Numbered from the stretch's first letter, positions 9,531 to 19,159 are shown. The stretch: DNA of 64,000 bases from VAZQ01 sp046733355 (GCA_046733355.1 JBKPOZ010000015.1:33985-97984); one strand, 5' to 3'. The notes: generated from the sequence alone by a model not told the origin. Numbers and translations: made by a program.

Positions 9531-9678
9531 ACTAGCTGATATTTGTAACGCGCTCGTCAGCGCGAAAGCGGCAATCCAGTTTTTCCTCCTGGAGTGCTGG
9601 GGTCGGAATGAGCGGGGGTGAGTCCGCCTCCGGAGACGGCTCATTGCGCGCTGGAGCACCCAAGGGCGCGGCTGCCGT

Positions 9679-9906
9679 ATGTTCGATTGCACCATCGGTG
9701 ACGAGCAATACAAGCGCGATTGGTGCGACACCAGGATCGAGCTATACGACCACGTCGCAATTACGAGCCCACGCGGTGCGCTCGTGGCGTCGGCCTTGAT
9801 TCCGAAGCGTCAGCTGCAGCGCCTGATCAAGCAATCGCCCGTACTGTGGAACGCATTCAGCCACTGGCGGGCACGAATTGCGGCCTTGCGCATGCGCCGG
9901 CGTTAG
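9679..9906 (+). CDS. Hypothetical small protein
   Basis: The 75-residue frame has mixed, protein-like composition (RIELYDHVAITSPRGALVASALIPKRQLQRL) and a strongly basic C-terminus. I do not recognise it. No clear ribosome site precedes ATG 9679, and a competing frame opens at 9608 but has poor composition. It ends just before a palindromic repeat. Treat as tentative. Confidence 0.4.
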   Translation: MFDCTIGDEQYKRDWCDTRIELYDHVAITSPRGALVASALIPKRQLQRLIKQSPVLWNAFSHWRARIAALRMRRR

Positions 9907-9926
9907 AGCCGCGGCCACTCATCAAC

Positions 9927-9966
9927 ATCCGTCATGCTGAGGCGTGAGCGCCTCAGGATGACGGAT
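9927..9966. repeat. 18-bp-arm palindromic repeat, possible bidirectional terminator
   Basis: Two 18-base arms (9927-9944 and 9949-9966) are complementary except for one position and enclose a TGAG loop; the core reads CGTCATGCTGAGGCG / CGCCTCAGGATGACG. It lies between two convergent genes, where a hairpin would stop transcription from both sides. Confidence 0.7.
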
Positions 9967-9990
9967 TGAGATGAGTGCTTGTGGTGAAGC

Positions 9991-11676
9991 CTACTGCTTC
10001 CAGACCTTGAATGCTTCCGCAAAGACGCGCTCGCCGGGCGAGCCCTTTTCCAGCGCGAGAATGGCGCGGCGGTTGTTGTTGTATACCACGGGGATGTCGA
10101 GCCAGGCACGCTCTTTCAGGAGCTGAACATTGCGTTCCTTCTCGGCATCGACGCTGGAAAGTCCGATCAGGAAGAAGCCGTTCGTGACTTTCACGGCAAG
10201 TCCGGCGAGCGGGACACCGCGCGTCTGCTCCGCCTGCTTCATCAGGATTCCGGGCACATTGGAAATTCCGCCGGACGGGAAATCGGTCGGCAGCTTGAAC
10301 ATGATCTCGACGGTATGGCTTGCCGGCAGCCCCTTGTCGGTATTGCGCCGCAAGGACCAGGTCATGGCAAGCTTGCGTTCGGGCACTTCGACGTCGGCGC
10401 GGATTGCCAGCTCAGGCGCCTGACCCGGCCCCGGCGTGACTGTCTCAGTGCGCCAGATGGCCGAGCCAACGAAGCGTCGGCCGTTGGGGTCGGCCGGATC
10501 TTCTTCGTACAGCACGACCTTCTGCGCAACGGCTGCAGCCGTCTGTGGCGTGAGCGGGGTGGACTGATTGCCCGGCTCGATGCGATCGGCGATCTTCGGC
10601 CGGCTGGTAGCGGCCGGTGCTTCGCGCGCGCTTTCCACTGCGGGCGCCCTCCAGGATCGGTACAGATCCACCAGATTTGGCCATTGCCACGCAAGACTTC
10701 CGAGAACGGCGACGCCAACGACGACGGCGGCGAGGGCCCTGATCAGACCAGGAGAGAGTCGAACCTGCCATCTCTCTCTCGGCGCATCGCTTTCTTCGAC
10801 TTCTTCTTCCTGGAATGCGGGCAGCCTGTTGGGGTGCGCTTCTGCCTCGGCATCCTGCTCGGCAAACGATGGCTCGAGCATCGGCTGGTCGAATTCATGC
10901 CCCACGCGCGGCGGCTGGGCCTCGAATGCATGTTCCTCCTCAGCCGGCCGCTCCAAGCTGCGCAGCTCGGACTCATGCGCAGGCGCCGGCGGTTGCACGC
11001 GCGGCGGCGCGTCCCAACCCGGGACCGGATCCTTTGTCTTTTCGGTGGGAAGAGGCTCGCGTTTAGCGAAGGGCCTGCGCAACGGGTGCCGCGGGGCCGG
11101 CTGCGCTTCGCCTGCTGCGACGCGCTCTATCCCGGGCTCAGGTGGGCTCCCTTCCGAGATCGGCGGCTTCTTTGCAGGCCACGAAGATGCGGGCGCGGTC
11201 GGCTCACTCTCCCGCCGCGTCTCTTGGGGCAGACGCGCTTGCGGGCGCGGTTCCTGCGGCACTTCTCTTCGCAGGGACGGCCGTGAACTGACCTGCGGCG
11301 CATCGCGGGGAAGCTGGCGCGGCTCGGGGCGAAGACTTGTCGGCGGCGGCGCCGGAGAGGTACCGGCCCGCCGCTGCGAGACGGACGTCGAGGCTCCTTC
11401 GCGCGTACGCGGCTCGATGGGCCGAATCTTGGGCGCCGGCGGCTGGCGCGATGGCTCCATGAAGCGGCGCGCTGCCTCGGCTTCGACCTTGCGAATGGAT
11501 TCCTCGAGCGCAAGGCGCTCGCGCGTAATGTCGGATTCACTGAGCGAGGGTGTAATGCCGCGAAGCTGCGCCAGCAGAGCCCCGCGCGCGCGCTCGTAAA
11601 GTGCGCGGCGATTTTCGCCGTTGTTCTTTTCAAGCGCGGCGACGGCGCGGGAAATGAGCGGATAATAGTCGGCCAT
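9991..11676 (-). CDS. Large Pro/Arg-rich protein with one membrane helix, unknown function
   Basis: This 561-residue protein has three parts. An N-terminal helical region (about residues 1-70, MADYYPLISRAVAALEK...) is followed by a long Pro/Arg/Glu-rich, probably disordered stretch to about residue 310. A single transmembrane helix (ALAAVVVGVAVLGSLAW) then leads to a folded C-terminal domain (about residues 375-561, including KVVLYEEDPADPNG and LKERAWLDIPVVYNNN). The arrangement suggests a cytoplasmic N-terminus and a periplasmic C-terminal domain. The start is at the MADYY methionine rather than one at 11691. It is downstream of purA on the same strand with a 35-base gap. The function is unknown. 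Confidence 0.75.
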   Translation of the reverse strand: MADYYPLISRAVAALEKNNGENRRALYERARGALLAQLRGITPSLSESDITRERLALEESIRKVEAEAARRFMEPSRQPPAPKIRPIEPRTREGASTSVSQRRAGTSPAPPPTSLRPEPRQLPRDAPQVSSRPSLRREVPQEPRPQARLPQETRRESEPTAPASSWPAKKPPISEGSPPEPGIERVAAGEAQPAPRHPLRRPFAKREPLPTEKTKDPVPGWDAPPRVQPPAPAHESELRSLERPAEEEHAFEAQPPRVGHEFDQPMLEPSFAEQDAEAEAHPNRLPAFQEEEVEESDAPRERWQVRLSPGLIRALAAVVVGVAVLGSLAWQWPNLVDLYRSWRAPAVESAREAPAATSRPKIADRIEPGNQSTPLTPQTAAAVAQKVVLYEEDPADPNGRRFVGSAIWRTETVTPGPGQAPELAIRADVEVPERKLAMTWSLRRNTDKGLPASHTVEIMFKLPTDFPSGGISNVPGILMKQAEQTRGVPLAGLAVKVTNGFFLIGLSSVDAEKERNVQLLKERAWLDIPVVYNNNRRAILALEKGSPGERVFAEAFKVWKQ

Positions 11677-11711
11677 GCTTACACGCTGCACATGCGAGGG
11701 TTAACTCGGCG

Positions 11712-13004
11712 TCAGTTCTCGAACGGGTTGTGCATCAGAATCGTGTCCTCGCGCTCGGGACTCGTCGAGAGCAAAGCGACCGGGCAGCCGACCAGCTCCT
11801 CGATGTGGCGCACATATTTGATGGCCTGCGCAGGCAGCTCGGCCCAGGAGCGTGCCCGCGCGGTCTCCGCCTGCCAGCCTTCGAACATCTCGTAGATCGG
11901 CTCAACCTCCGCCTGCGCCCCCTCGCCCGCCGGAAGATGGTCGATCTCGCGGTCACCGAGCCGGTACGCCACGCATACTTTCAGCTCGGGCAGGCCGTCG
12001 AGGATGTCGAGCTTGGTCAGAGCAAGCCCGTGGATGCCGCTGCTGCGTACGCTTTGGCGCACGAGCACCGCATCGAACCAGCCGCAGCGCCGCGGTCGTC
12101 CCGTAACGGTACCGAATTCACGGCCCCGCTCTCCAATGATGCGGCCCATATCGTTGCGTTGCTCGGTGGGGAACGGTCCCTCCCCTACGCGCGTCGTGTA
12201 GGCTTTGCAGATGCCCAGAACGTAACCGATGGCGCTCGGCCCCATGCCCGATCCGGTAGCAGCCTGCGCAGCAACCGTGTTGGAAGAGGTCACAAACGGG
12301 TAGGTGCCATGGTCCACATCGAGGAGCGCGCCCTGCGCTCCTTCAAACAGGATGCGCTTGCCTTCGCGCCGCTTGCCATCGAGCAGCGACCACACGCAAT
12401 CCATGTACGGCAACAGATGCGGCGCGACGCTTTCAAGCTCCTGCTGCACCTCCGCTGCAGCGAGGCGTGACAGACCCATTCCCGCGCGCAGCGCGTTATG
12501 ATGTGCGAGCAGTCGTTCGATCTTGCCGCCGAGCGCAGGAGGATCCGCAAGATCCATGACCCTGATGGCGCGACGGCCGACCTTGTCCTCATAGGCCGGA
12601 CCGATGCCGCGCCTTGTCGTGCCGACGCGGGTGAGCGCACCTGCCTGTTCGCGCAGAGCGTCGAGCTCCTGGTGCAGTGGCAGGATCAACGTCGCGTTAT
12701 CGGCGATGCGCAGCGTCTGCGGGGTGACATAAATGCCCTGCCCCTTCAGGCGATCGATCTCTTCAAGGAGCGCGCGCGGGTCTATCACGACACCATTACC
12801 AATGACCGACAGCTTTCCGGGTCGGACCACCCCTGAAGGGAGAAGCGACAGCTTGTAGGTAACCCCGTCGATAACCAGCGTATGGCCGGCATTGTGTCCG
12901 CCCTGAAAGCGGACGATGATGTCGGCCTGCTCGGACAACCAATCGACGATCTTGCCCTTGCCTTCGTCGCCCCACTGGGCACCAACGACGACCACATTGG
13001 CCAT
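11712..13004 (-). CDS. purA: Adenylosuccinate synthetase
   Basis: It catalyses GTP-dependent condensation of IMP with aspartate, the first committed step to AMP. The 430-residue length is normal. The N-terminus carries the P-loop-like GDEGKGK motif (QWGDEGKGKIVDWL), then GGHNAGHTL and FEGAQGALLDVDHGTYPFVTSSN, and the GRPRRCGWFDAV signature. Catalytic Asp and His are both present in these motifs. The start at MANVVVVGAQWG is the family start. Confidence 0.97.
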   Translation of the reverse strand: MANVVVVGAQWGDEGKGKIVDWLSEQADIIVRFQGGHNAGHTLVIDGVTYKLSLLPSGVVRPGKLSVIGNGVVIDPRALLEEIDRLKGQGIYVTPQTLRIADNATLILPLHQELDALREQAGALTRVGTTRRGIGPAYEDKVGRRAIRVMDLADPPALGGKIERLLAHHNALRAGMGLSRLAAAEVQQELESVAPHLLPYMDCVWSLLDGKRREGKRILFEGAQGALLDVDHGTYPFVTSSNTVAAQAATGSGMGPSAIGYVLGICKAYTTRVGEGPFPTEQRNDMGRIIGERGREFGTVTGRPRRCGWFDAVLVRQSVRSSGIHGLALTKLDILDGLPELKVCVAYRLGDREIDHLPAGEGAQAEVEPIYEMFEGWQAETARARSWAELPAQAIKYVRHIEELVGCPVALLSTSPEREDTILMHNPFEN

Positions 13005-13126
13005 AAGGCGCTTTTTCTCCGCGTGGCCGGCCCCAGCTTCTCCTCGACGCTACAAAGGCTTACCCCAATGTTGCCCCTCTCCGGAAGTGACAGCCCCGAT
13101 AAAACTCATCCGTTGCTCGCCCCAGC

Positions 13127-14301
13127 TCAGCACACCGGATGATTCCGCTCTCTAAAAGGCGATCTCGCGGCAACATCGCGGCGGGCTGAAGAGCCGCGCA
13201 GATGCGTCGGGTCAAGCGGCGGCAGACGGTCGGGCGCGAAGGGCGCGAGATCAATGAGCTGCGCCGCGCCGCCGAGGAGCAATTCGCTCATCGCCTCGCC
13301 GGTCGCTGGTGCGTTGAGCATGCCCCAGACGCTGTGGCCGGTCGCAACGTAAGCCCCGGCGATGCCCGCCACTTGGCCGATCAGCGGAAGTCCGTCCTGG
13401 GTGACTGGCCGGAAGCACGCCTGCCGCGCTTTGATCGGCGCTCCGGCGAGTGCCGGCGAAATGTTTCGGCAAAGTGCTTCGAGCCGCGCATACGCACCCT
13501 CGTCGGGCGCAACATCCGCAGGATCAATGGGCAGCGGTCCCGTGCTCGAAATTGCACACACCCAGGTGGTGCCATCGGCGCGCGGAAACACCTCGGGACT
13601 CAGGATTTCGCCGCCCGCGTCGCGGTACTCGAGAAAGAGCGCCTCGGCGGGGATGTTCCGACCCGTTTCAAACACCAGGCTATGGCCCTTGTAGCCCAGC
13701 ACCGTGGGCAGCGGCAGCCACCGTGCAGCCAGGATCGACCATGGTCCCATCGCGATAACCACGGCGTCGCATTCCAGAACCTCGCCGCGCGCGAGCACAA
13801 CTCCGCGCACGGCTCCGCCGGGGCCGATCACCAGATCGAGCGCGGTATCGTGCCGCAGCACCGCCCCGTGCATCTCGGCCGCGCGCATCAAACCTGTCGT
13901 GAAGGCGCGCGGCTCGACCACCGCCGTCGTCTCGGGCGAGCCGAGACAACTCGTGATCGCGACGCTGTCCGAGAGCCACGGCCGTCCCCTGTGACTGCGG
14001 ACTGCATCGTTCTCGGTGGCGTGACCTGCATACGTCGTCAGGCGGCGGTGTCCCCAAACATTTCCTAGCTCTGAGGAAAGCTCGGCGTGAAGGACGAAGC
14101 TCCGCCGCGGAGCGGAGTTCCGGCGCACCAGTCGAGCGCCAGAAAGCCGCCCGACTTGCCGGAGGCCGCACCTGCGACCTCGTGACGCTCGATGACGATC
14201 GGCTGTGCGCCGCGTCTCGCGGTGAAATAGGCAACTGCGGCGCCGATCGCCCCACCACCGCAGATGACGATGCGCTTGCGCGCGCTGATGGAGGGTTTCA
14301 A
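13127..14301 (-). pseudogene. FAD-dependent amino-acid/glycine oxidoreductase (DAO family), split by a frameshift
   Basis: Two overlapping frames together make one DAO-family flavoprotein. The upstream piece (14065-14301) begins with RIVICGGGAIGAAVAYF, the Rossmann FAD site, and continues through SGKSGGFLALDWCAGTPL. The downstream piece (13127 to about 14100) continues from RRSFVLHAELSSELG to the C-terminal GLPLIGQVAGIAGAYVATGHSVWGM. The switch lies around 14085-14105 and is consistent with loss of one base in a GCGGCGG-rich run. Without it, the protein would be about 390 residues, normal for the family. Either the gene is recently dead or the base is a sequencing error. The substrate is unknown. 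Confidence 0.8.
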
Positions 14302-14409
14302 TTGAGCACGAGAGCGAGCTGCACGATCGCGACTGTGGGCGTCAAACGTGATGGGATCATCCTGTCCTCCCTCTCGCCAGCAGTGGACGTGTTTCGCGCG
14401 CCAGCGCGT

Positions 14410-15996
14410 TCAGAAGGTCAGCGTCTTCGCCTGCTGCACCTGCGGCAACGCGCGCACAGCCGCAAGCACCTGGGGCGGCAACTCTCCATCGATCTCGATG
14501 AGGGCAACGGCATTGCCCCCGGGGACATCGCGGCCGACGTGGAAGGTTGCGATGTTGATGCCGGCGTCCCCCAGTACGGATGAGAACCGGCCGATGAACC
14601 CCGGCTTGTCGCGATTAGTGATGTAGATCATGGATGGTGCGAAGCCCGCATCCATGCGGATACCCTTGATATTGACGATGCGCGGACGTCCATCCGCAAA
14701 GACGGTGCCCGAAACCGAGCGGGTTTGTCGCTCGGTGACAACGCTTAGCGTGATAAGGCTGCCGTAGTCATCGGACGTGTCGCGCGTGGTCTCCTCGATG
14801 ACGATGCCGCGCTCCTTGGCAAGCGCCGGGGCGGAGACGACGTTCACCTGCTGCAGCATGGGCCGCAACAGGCCGGCCACTGCCGCGGAGGTCAGCGCCT
14901 TGGTGTTCATGCCCGCGACCTCTCCTTCGTACAACAACTTGACGTTTTTCACTCCGCTTTCGGTGAGTTGTCCGGCAAAGGAGCCAAGCTTGTCGGCCAG
15001 GTCGACGAAAGGCCGCAGGCGCGGCGCCTCTTCAGCGGTAATGGAAGGAAAGTTCACGGCATTCGAGATCGCCCCCCGCAGAAGGTAGTCCGACATCTGC
15101 TCCGCGATCTGCAGCGCTACATTTTCCTGCGCCTCTGCGGTGGCGGCGCCGAGATGCGGCGTGCACACCACGTTGGGATGACCGAACAGCGGATTCTTTT
15201 GCGCCGGCTCTTCGGTGAACACGTCGAAGGCGGCGCCAGCAATATGGCCGCGGTCGAGCGCCTGGCGCAAAGCCTGCTCGTCAACAAGTCCGCCACGCGC
15301 ACAATTGATGAGCCGCGCGCCCTTCTTCATTGCCGTCAGCGCTTTGGCGTCGATGATGTTTCTGGTCTGCTCGGTAAGTGGCGTGTGCAGCGTGATGAAA
15401 TCGGCGCGGCGGAAGAGCTCGGCAAGCTCGACCTTGTCCACGCCCAGCTCCTGGGCGCGCTCCAGCGAAAGGAACGGATCATAGGCGATCACCCTCATCT
15501 TGAGGCCGATCGCACGGTTCGCGACGATGGAGCCGATATTGCCGCACCCGATTATGCCCAGCGTCTTGCTGGTGATCTCCACTCCCATGAAGCGGTTCTT
15601 CTCCCACTTTCCCGCCTGGGTGGAGGCATCCGCCTGGGGAATCTGCCGTGCGAGGGCGAGCATCAGGCTGACCGCATGCTCTGCCGTGGTGATCGAATTG
15701 CCGAAGGGCGTGTTCATCACGATGATGCCTTTGGCGGTCGCGGCCGAAAGATCGACATTGTCGACGCCGATGCCCGCGCGGCCGATCACCTTGAGCCGCG
15801 TTGCGCGCTGCAGCACATTCGCGGTGACCTTGGTGGCCGAACGGACCGCCAGGCCTTCAAACCCGTCGATCAGCTCGGCAAGATTTTCGGGGCTGGTGCC
15901 GAGCTTGGGCTGAAAGTCGACCTCGAGCCCGCGATCCTTGAAGATCTCGACGGCAGCGGGCGAGAGCGCATCCGAGATGAGTACTCTGGCGGCCAT
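14410..15996 (-). CDS. serA: D-3-phosphoglycerate dehydrogenase (long ACT-domain form)
   Basis: It oxidises 3-phosphoglycerate with NAD, the first step of serine synthesis. At 528 residues this is the long form: a 2-hydroxyacid dehydrogenase core with Rossmann motif IGCGNIGSIVANRA, NCARGGLVDE (catalytic Arg), the FTEEPA region and TPHLGAATAEA (catalytic His), then an intervening domain and a C-terminal ACT domain (from about residue 455: MIYITNRDKPGFIGR) for serine feedback. It lies 51 bases downstream of serC on the same strand, so the two steps are probably co-transcribed. The start at MAARVLISDALS matches the family. Confidence 0.97.
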   Translation of the reverse strand: MAARVLISDALSPAAVEIFKDRGLEVDFQPKLGTSPENLAELIDGFEGLAVRSATKVTANVLQRATRLKVIGRAGIGVDNVDLSAATAKGIIVMNTPFGNSITTAEHAVSLMLALARQIPQADASTQAGKWEKNRFMGVEITSKTLGIIGCGNIGSIVANRAIGLKMRVIAYDPFLSLERAQELGVDKVELAELFRRADFITLHTPLTEQTRNIIDAKALTAMKKGARLINCARGGLVDEQALRQALDRGHIAGAAFDVFTEEPAQKNPLFGHPNVVCTPHLGAATAEAQENVALQIAEQMSDYLLRGAISNAVNFPSITAEEAPRLRPFVDLADKLGSFAGQLTESGVKNVKLLYEGEVAGMNTKALTSAAVAGLLRPMLQQVNVVSAPALAKERGIVIEETTRDTSDDYGSLITLSVVTERQTRSVSGTVFADGRPRIVNIKGIRMDAGFAPSMIYITNRDKPGFIGRFSSVLGDAGINIATFHVGRDVPGGNAVALIEIDGELPPQVLAAVRALPQVQQAKTLTF

Positions 15997-16047
15997 TTTC
16001 GTTCGCGCTCTTTTTCGATTCGCACAGGCGCCGCGGACGCGCTGCCG

Positions 16048-17217
16048 TCAGGCCGCCTTTGCGAGAGCGTCCTTGCGCGCGGCAAAGGCCCAGTCAAGCC
16101 ATGGCGTGAGCGCCTCGAGATCGGCGCGCTCGACGGTCGAGCCGCACCAGATGCGCAGGCCGGGAGGCGCGTCGCGGTGGCCGGCGATGTCGTAAGCGAC
16201 GCGTTCCTTTTCGAGGAGAGCGGCGAGATCTTTCACGAATGCGGTCTGCGCTTCCACGCTCAGCTTGCTCACGGAGGGCTCGACAATCTTCAGGCACACC
16301 GAAGTATTGGAACGCAGCGAAGAATCCTTGGCGAGGAATTCGATCCAGGCAGTTTGTGCAACCCAGTCGGCAATGACCTTCACATTGGCATCGGCGCGCG
16401 CGATCAGGGCGCGCAATCCGCCGATCGACTGTGCCCAGGCCAGCGCGTCGAGATAGTCTTCCACGCACAACATGGATGGCGTGTTGATGGTCTCGCCCGC
16501 AAAGATGGCTTCGTTGAGCTTGCCTCCCTTGGTCAGGCGGAAGATTTTGGGCAGCGGCCAGGCGGGTGCATAACTCTCCAACCGCTCCACGGCGCGCTGC
16601 GAAAGGACGAGCATGCCGTGTGCAGCCTCGCTGCCGAGCGCCTTCTGCCAGGAGAACGTGACCACATCGAGCTTGCGCCAATCGAGATGTTGCGCAAAGC
16701 ACGCGGACGTCGCGTCACAGATCGCAAGGCCTGCCCTGTCGGCCGCAATCCAATCGGCATTTGGCACGCGCACACCTGACGTCGTGCCGTTCCAGGTAAA
16801 GACAATATCCGAGTGCGAATCGATACGGCTCAGGTCTGCAATTTCTCCATAAGGAGCGTTGAGCACGGTGGCATTCTTCAGCTTCAGCTGTTTGATCACA
16901 TCCGTGACCCAGCCCTCGCCGAACGATTCCCAGGCGAGCAGAGTCACCGGCCGTGCACCCAGGAGCGACCAGAGCGCGATCTCGACCGCGCCGGTGTCGG
17001 ACGCCGGCACGATGGCGATCCTGTAATCGGGCGGGACCTCCAGCACCTCACGCGTAAGATCGATCGCGCGCTTGAGCTTGGCTTTGCCAGCCTTGGAGCG
17101 ATGCGAGCGTGCGACCAGCGCATCCGTAAGGCCTGAGAGACTCCAACCTGGCCGCTTCGCGCAGGGTCCTGAGGAAAAATGCGGAACCGCCGGCCGTACC
17201 TGAGGCTTCGCGCTCAT
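16048..17217 (-). CDS. serC: Phosphoserine aminotransferase
   Basis: This PLP enzyme transfers the amino group of glutamate to 3-phosphohydroxypyruvate, the second step of serine synthesis. The 389-residue protein shows HFSSGPCAKRPGW, the SHRSKAGKAK substrate/cofactor region, CDATSACFAQ and the PLP lysine in TFSWQKALGSE. ATG 17217 is preferred because AAGGA lies upstream; a GTG two codons earlier is possible. It leads serA in the same direction. This divergent subgroup is the one normally found in alphaproteobacteria. Confidence 0.95.
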   Translation of the reverse strand: MSAKPQVRPAVPHFSSGPCAKRPGWSLSGLTDALVARSHRSKAGKAKLKRAIDLTREVLEVPPDYRIAIVPASDTGAVEIALWSLLGARPVTLLAWESFGEGWVTDVIKQLKLKNATVLNAPYGEIADLSRIDSHSDIVFTWNGTTSGVRVPNADWIAADRAGLAICDATSACFAQHLDWRKLDVVTFSWQKALGSEAAHGMLVLSQRAVERLESYAPAWPLPKIFRLTKGGKLNEAIFAGETINTPSMLCVEDYLDALAWAQSIGGLRALIARADANVKVIADWVAQTAWIEFLAKDSSLRSNTSVCLKIVEPSVSKLSVEAQTAFVKDLAALLEKERVAYDIAGHRDAPPGLRIWCGSTVERADLEALTPWLDWAFAARKDALAKAA

Positions 17218-17326
17218 CGTCACCTATCCTTCGACGGGTCGGATTAGGCAAGCGGCCCGATGGCGTCAAGCAGAGTTGCCTGGCACCCCGGCATGGTGCC
17301 GGCGATCAGGAGTCTCGGAAGTTCTC

Positions 17327-18157
17327 TCAGAACTTGTAATCGATGCCGGCGCGCGCGTTGAACATGGTTGGCCCCAGCGACCATACCGGCGAGAGAGCGA
17401 GATATTCGAATTCGGCGCGCAAGAAAACATTCGGCATGACGATCACGTCCACCCCGGCGCCGACGGACCATCCGAACAGGAAAGCATTATCCTTCGCCTG
17501 AGTCTGCGCGAAGGAGAATGGCGACAATGGGTGGCGTGTCGAACGAACTCTGGATTCCGAATGCCCTGGCCGTGCGGATGAGATCGGCGCGCGCCGCAGC
17601 TACCCCGAGCATCGCATACGGAAGGAAATTCCCCACTTCCCAACCGTCGCGCCCGCGGAAGGTGGCAACGTCGTGCAGGTTTATGCGCGCCCCGCCGTTG
17701 AGGGTGATGTCATAATTGGCAACGCTGGTACTCACGATTCGCGTGAGCGGCGTGGCATCCGCTTGAGGTTGAAAATCGGTACGGCTGTGATTGATCTCAA
17801 AGCCGAGGATGAGGCTCTCTCACGCCAAATGTAGCCGATGAACCCACCCCAGCTGCGGCCGCGCGTATCGGTATGCCCCAGCACCTGCCACGTCGACACC
17901 GCTGCCTCGTTCTGCAGGGCGGTGACCTGCAGCATCTGCGCGATCACGGATTGCGTGCCTTGCCAGAAATCGACGCTCGTCACCCCAACGCCGACCTGGC
18001 CGCCGGCATAGATGCCGGCGAATCGCGAGCAGCACTCCGCGAAAGCAGGGACGAAGGTGTCCGAGCCGCGCAACATGGGGAGGTCGGCTGCGCTCGCGCG
18101 GGAATTAGATGCGCCGATTGCCGAAGCCACCAACAAACCGATTAGCAGTCGGCGCAT
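17327..18157 (-). pseudogene. Outer-membrane beta-barrel protein, interrupted by two frameshifts
   Basis: Three frames together spell one Omp25-like surface protein. The first starts at MRRLLIGLLVASAIG (ATG 18157 after AAGGGATC) with a signal peptide and FAGIYAGGQVGVG, up to SWGGFIGYIWRE. The second resumes with ESLILGFEINHSRTDF and runs through NGGARINLHDV to SSFDTPPIVAI. The third gives PFSFAQTQAKDNAF and ends GPTMFNARAGIDYKF, with the terminal Phe typical of outer-membrane barrels. Breaks fall near 17815 (in a GAGAGAG run) and 17525. The first needs one extra base and the second one fewer, so the outer parts share a frame. Read as written, the gene is non-functional. Confidence 0.8.
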
Positions 18158-18248
18158 GCGATCCCTTCGATTCCGCTTTTCTTGCGCGCCCCCGATCATG
18201 AATGATTAACCTCAATGAGGCGTTAGCTTTGCATTCCCGCGCAAACGG

Positions 18249-18278
18249 AAGCGGCGCGGGAAAGATCCCGCGCCGCTT
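18249..18278 (-). terminator. Strong hairpin, probable terminator
   Basis: A perfect 12-bp stem (AAGCGGCGCGGG / CCCGCGCCGCTT) with a six-base loop lies just downstream of the barrel-protein fragment that ends at 18298. The following T-tract is weak (CCGTTTG), so termination may be partial. Confidence 0.6.
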
Positions 18279-18297
18279 AATCAGACAGTCAGATTTA

Positions 18298-18636
18298 TCA
18301 GCCCTTGCGCATGAGCGCGGGGGGCGGCGTGTACACCGGAGGCGCCGGCGCCACATCCGGCTGGAGCAGGAAGCGGAAACCCAGCCTGAAATCCTGCGAG
18401 GTCATGTGGGTCATCGTGTAGAAGGCACGTGGGCCGCTCAACGGGTTCTTGCATCCCGTCGGATCGCAATCGACTTCCGGCGTGCGCACGTCGCCCATGT
18501 TGAGGTAGCGATAGCCAAGCTCGATCTTGAAGTTGTTGGTAACATTATAGGCAAGGCCGGCGTGAATAGCGTATGTGGTTCCGCCGTCCATACAGTCCAC
18601 AACGAAGGGGCATGCGCAAAGCGGGCGCGCCCGCAA
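18298..18636 (-). pseudogene. C-terminal fragment of an outer-membrane beta-barrel protein
   Basis: Only the last strands of a barrel protein are present: TTYAIHAGLAYNVTNNFKI, ELGYRYLNMGDV, and SQDFRLGFRFLLQ followed by a Pro-rich tail. Homologous sequence starts near 18590; the residues before it (Cys/Arg-rich) do not look like part of the protein. No signal peptide or N-terminal strands are found before bfr begins at 18680, so the 5' two-thirds is deleted. It is adjacent to, and probably paralogous with, the other broken barrel gene at 17327-18157. Confidence 0.7.
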
Positions 18637-18679
18637 TAAGGCTAGCCGCCGAGCCTTAAGGCGGCGCTAAAACGGTCGC

Positions 18680-19159
18680 CTACTTTTCCGGCTCGCCGAT
18701 GTGGTGCTGGGCGTACAGCTCAAGGCCCAGCTTGGCGACTAGGTCGAGCTGCGTCTCGAGAAAGTCGATGTGCTCCTCCTCGTCATGCATGAGCTTTTCG
18801 AAGAGGTCGCGCGTCACATAGTCGCGGACGGCGTGGCAATGGGTGGCCGCCTCCTGGTAGAGTTGCCGCGCCGACATCTCGGCGGCAAGATCGCAGTCGA
18901 GCACCTCTCTCACATTCTGTCCGATATGCAACGGATCGATCACCTGCATATTCGGAAATCCATCGAGAAAGATGATGCGCTCGACGATCTTGTCAGCGTG
19001 CTGCATTTCCTCGAGGGATTCGGCGCGCCATTTCTTCGCCAGCACGCGATATCCCCAATTCTCCAGGAGCCGGTAGTGCAGCCAGTATTGATTGATGGCG
19101 GCGAGCTCGTGCCGCAGCCCTCGATTGAGATACTCGATGACCCTGGTGTCGCCTTGCAT
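18680..19159 (-). CDS. bfr: Bacterioferritin
   Basis: This iron-storage protein forms a 24-mer with haem at subunit interfaces. The 159 residues carry the ferroxidase ligands of the four-helix bundle: HELAAINQY (Glu about 18), EEMQHADK (Glu 51, the haem-ligand Met 52 and His 54), the AEMSARQLYQEA helix and DEEEHIDFLETQ (Glu/His pair). The start at MQGDTRVIEYLN follows GAGGATC. The Bfd ferredoxin gene lies 95 bases upstream on the same strand, giving a storage/release pair. Confidence 0.96.
   Translation of the reverse strand: MQGDTRVIEYLNRGLRHELAAINQYWLHYRLLENWGYRVLAKKWRAESLEEMQHADKIVERIIFLDGFPNMQVIDPLHIGQNVREVLDCDLAAEMSARQLYQEAATHCHAVRDYVTRDLFEKLMHDEEEHIDFLETQLDLVAKLGLELYAQHHIGEPEK

Noticed and set aside
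9608..9799. 63-residue frame starting ATG 9608
   Set aside because: Ser/Ala/Gly-rich low-information sequence; the overlapping frame at 9679 has better composition.
10315..11599. Long plus-strand frames opposite the 561-residue protein
   Set aside because: They are antisense to a protein with a sensible domain layout and a membrane helix; composition is Arg/Ser/Gly-biased and there is no ribosome site.
14968..16779. 603-residue plus-strand frame
   Set aside because: It lies antisense to serA and serC, which have full catalytic motifs; the translation is Arg/Gly/His-rich without any domain. A GC-rich shadow frame.
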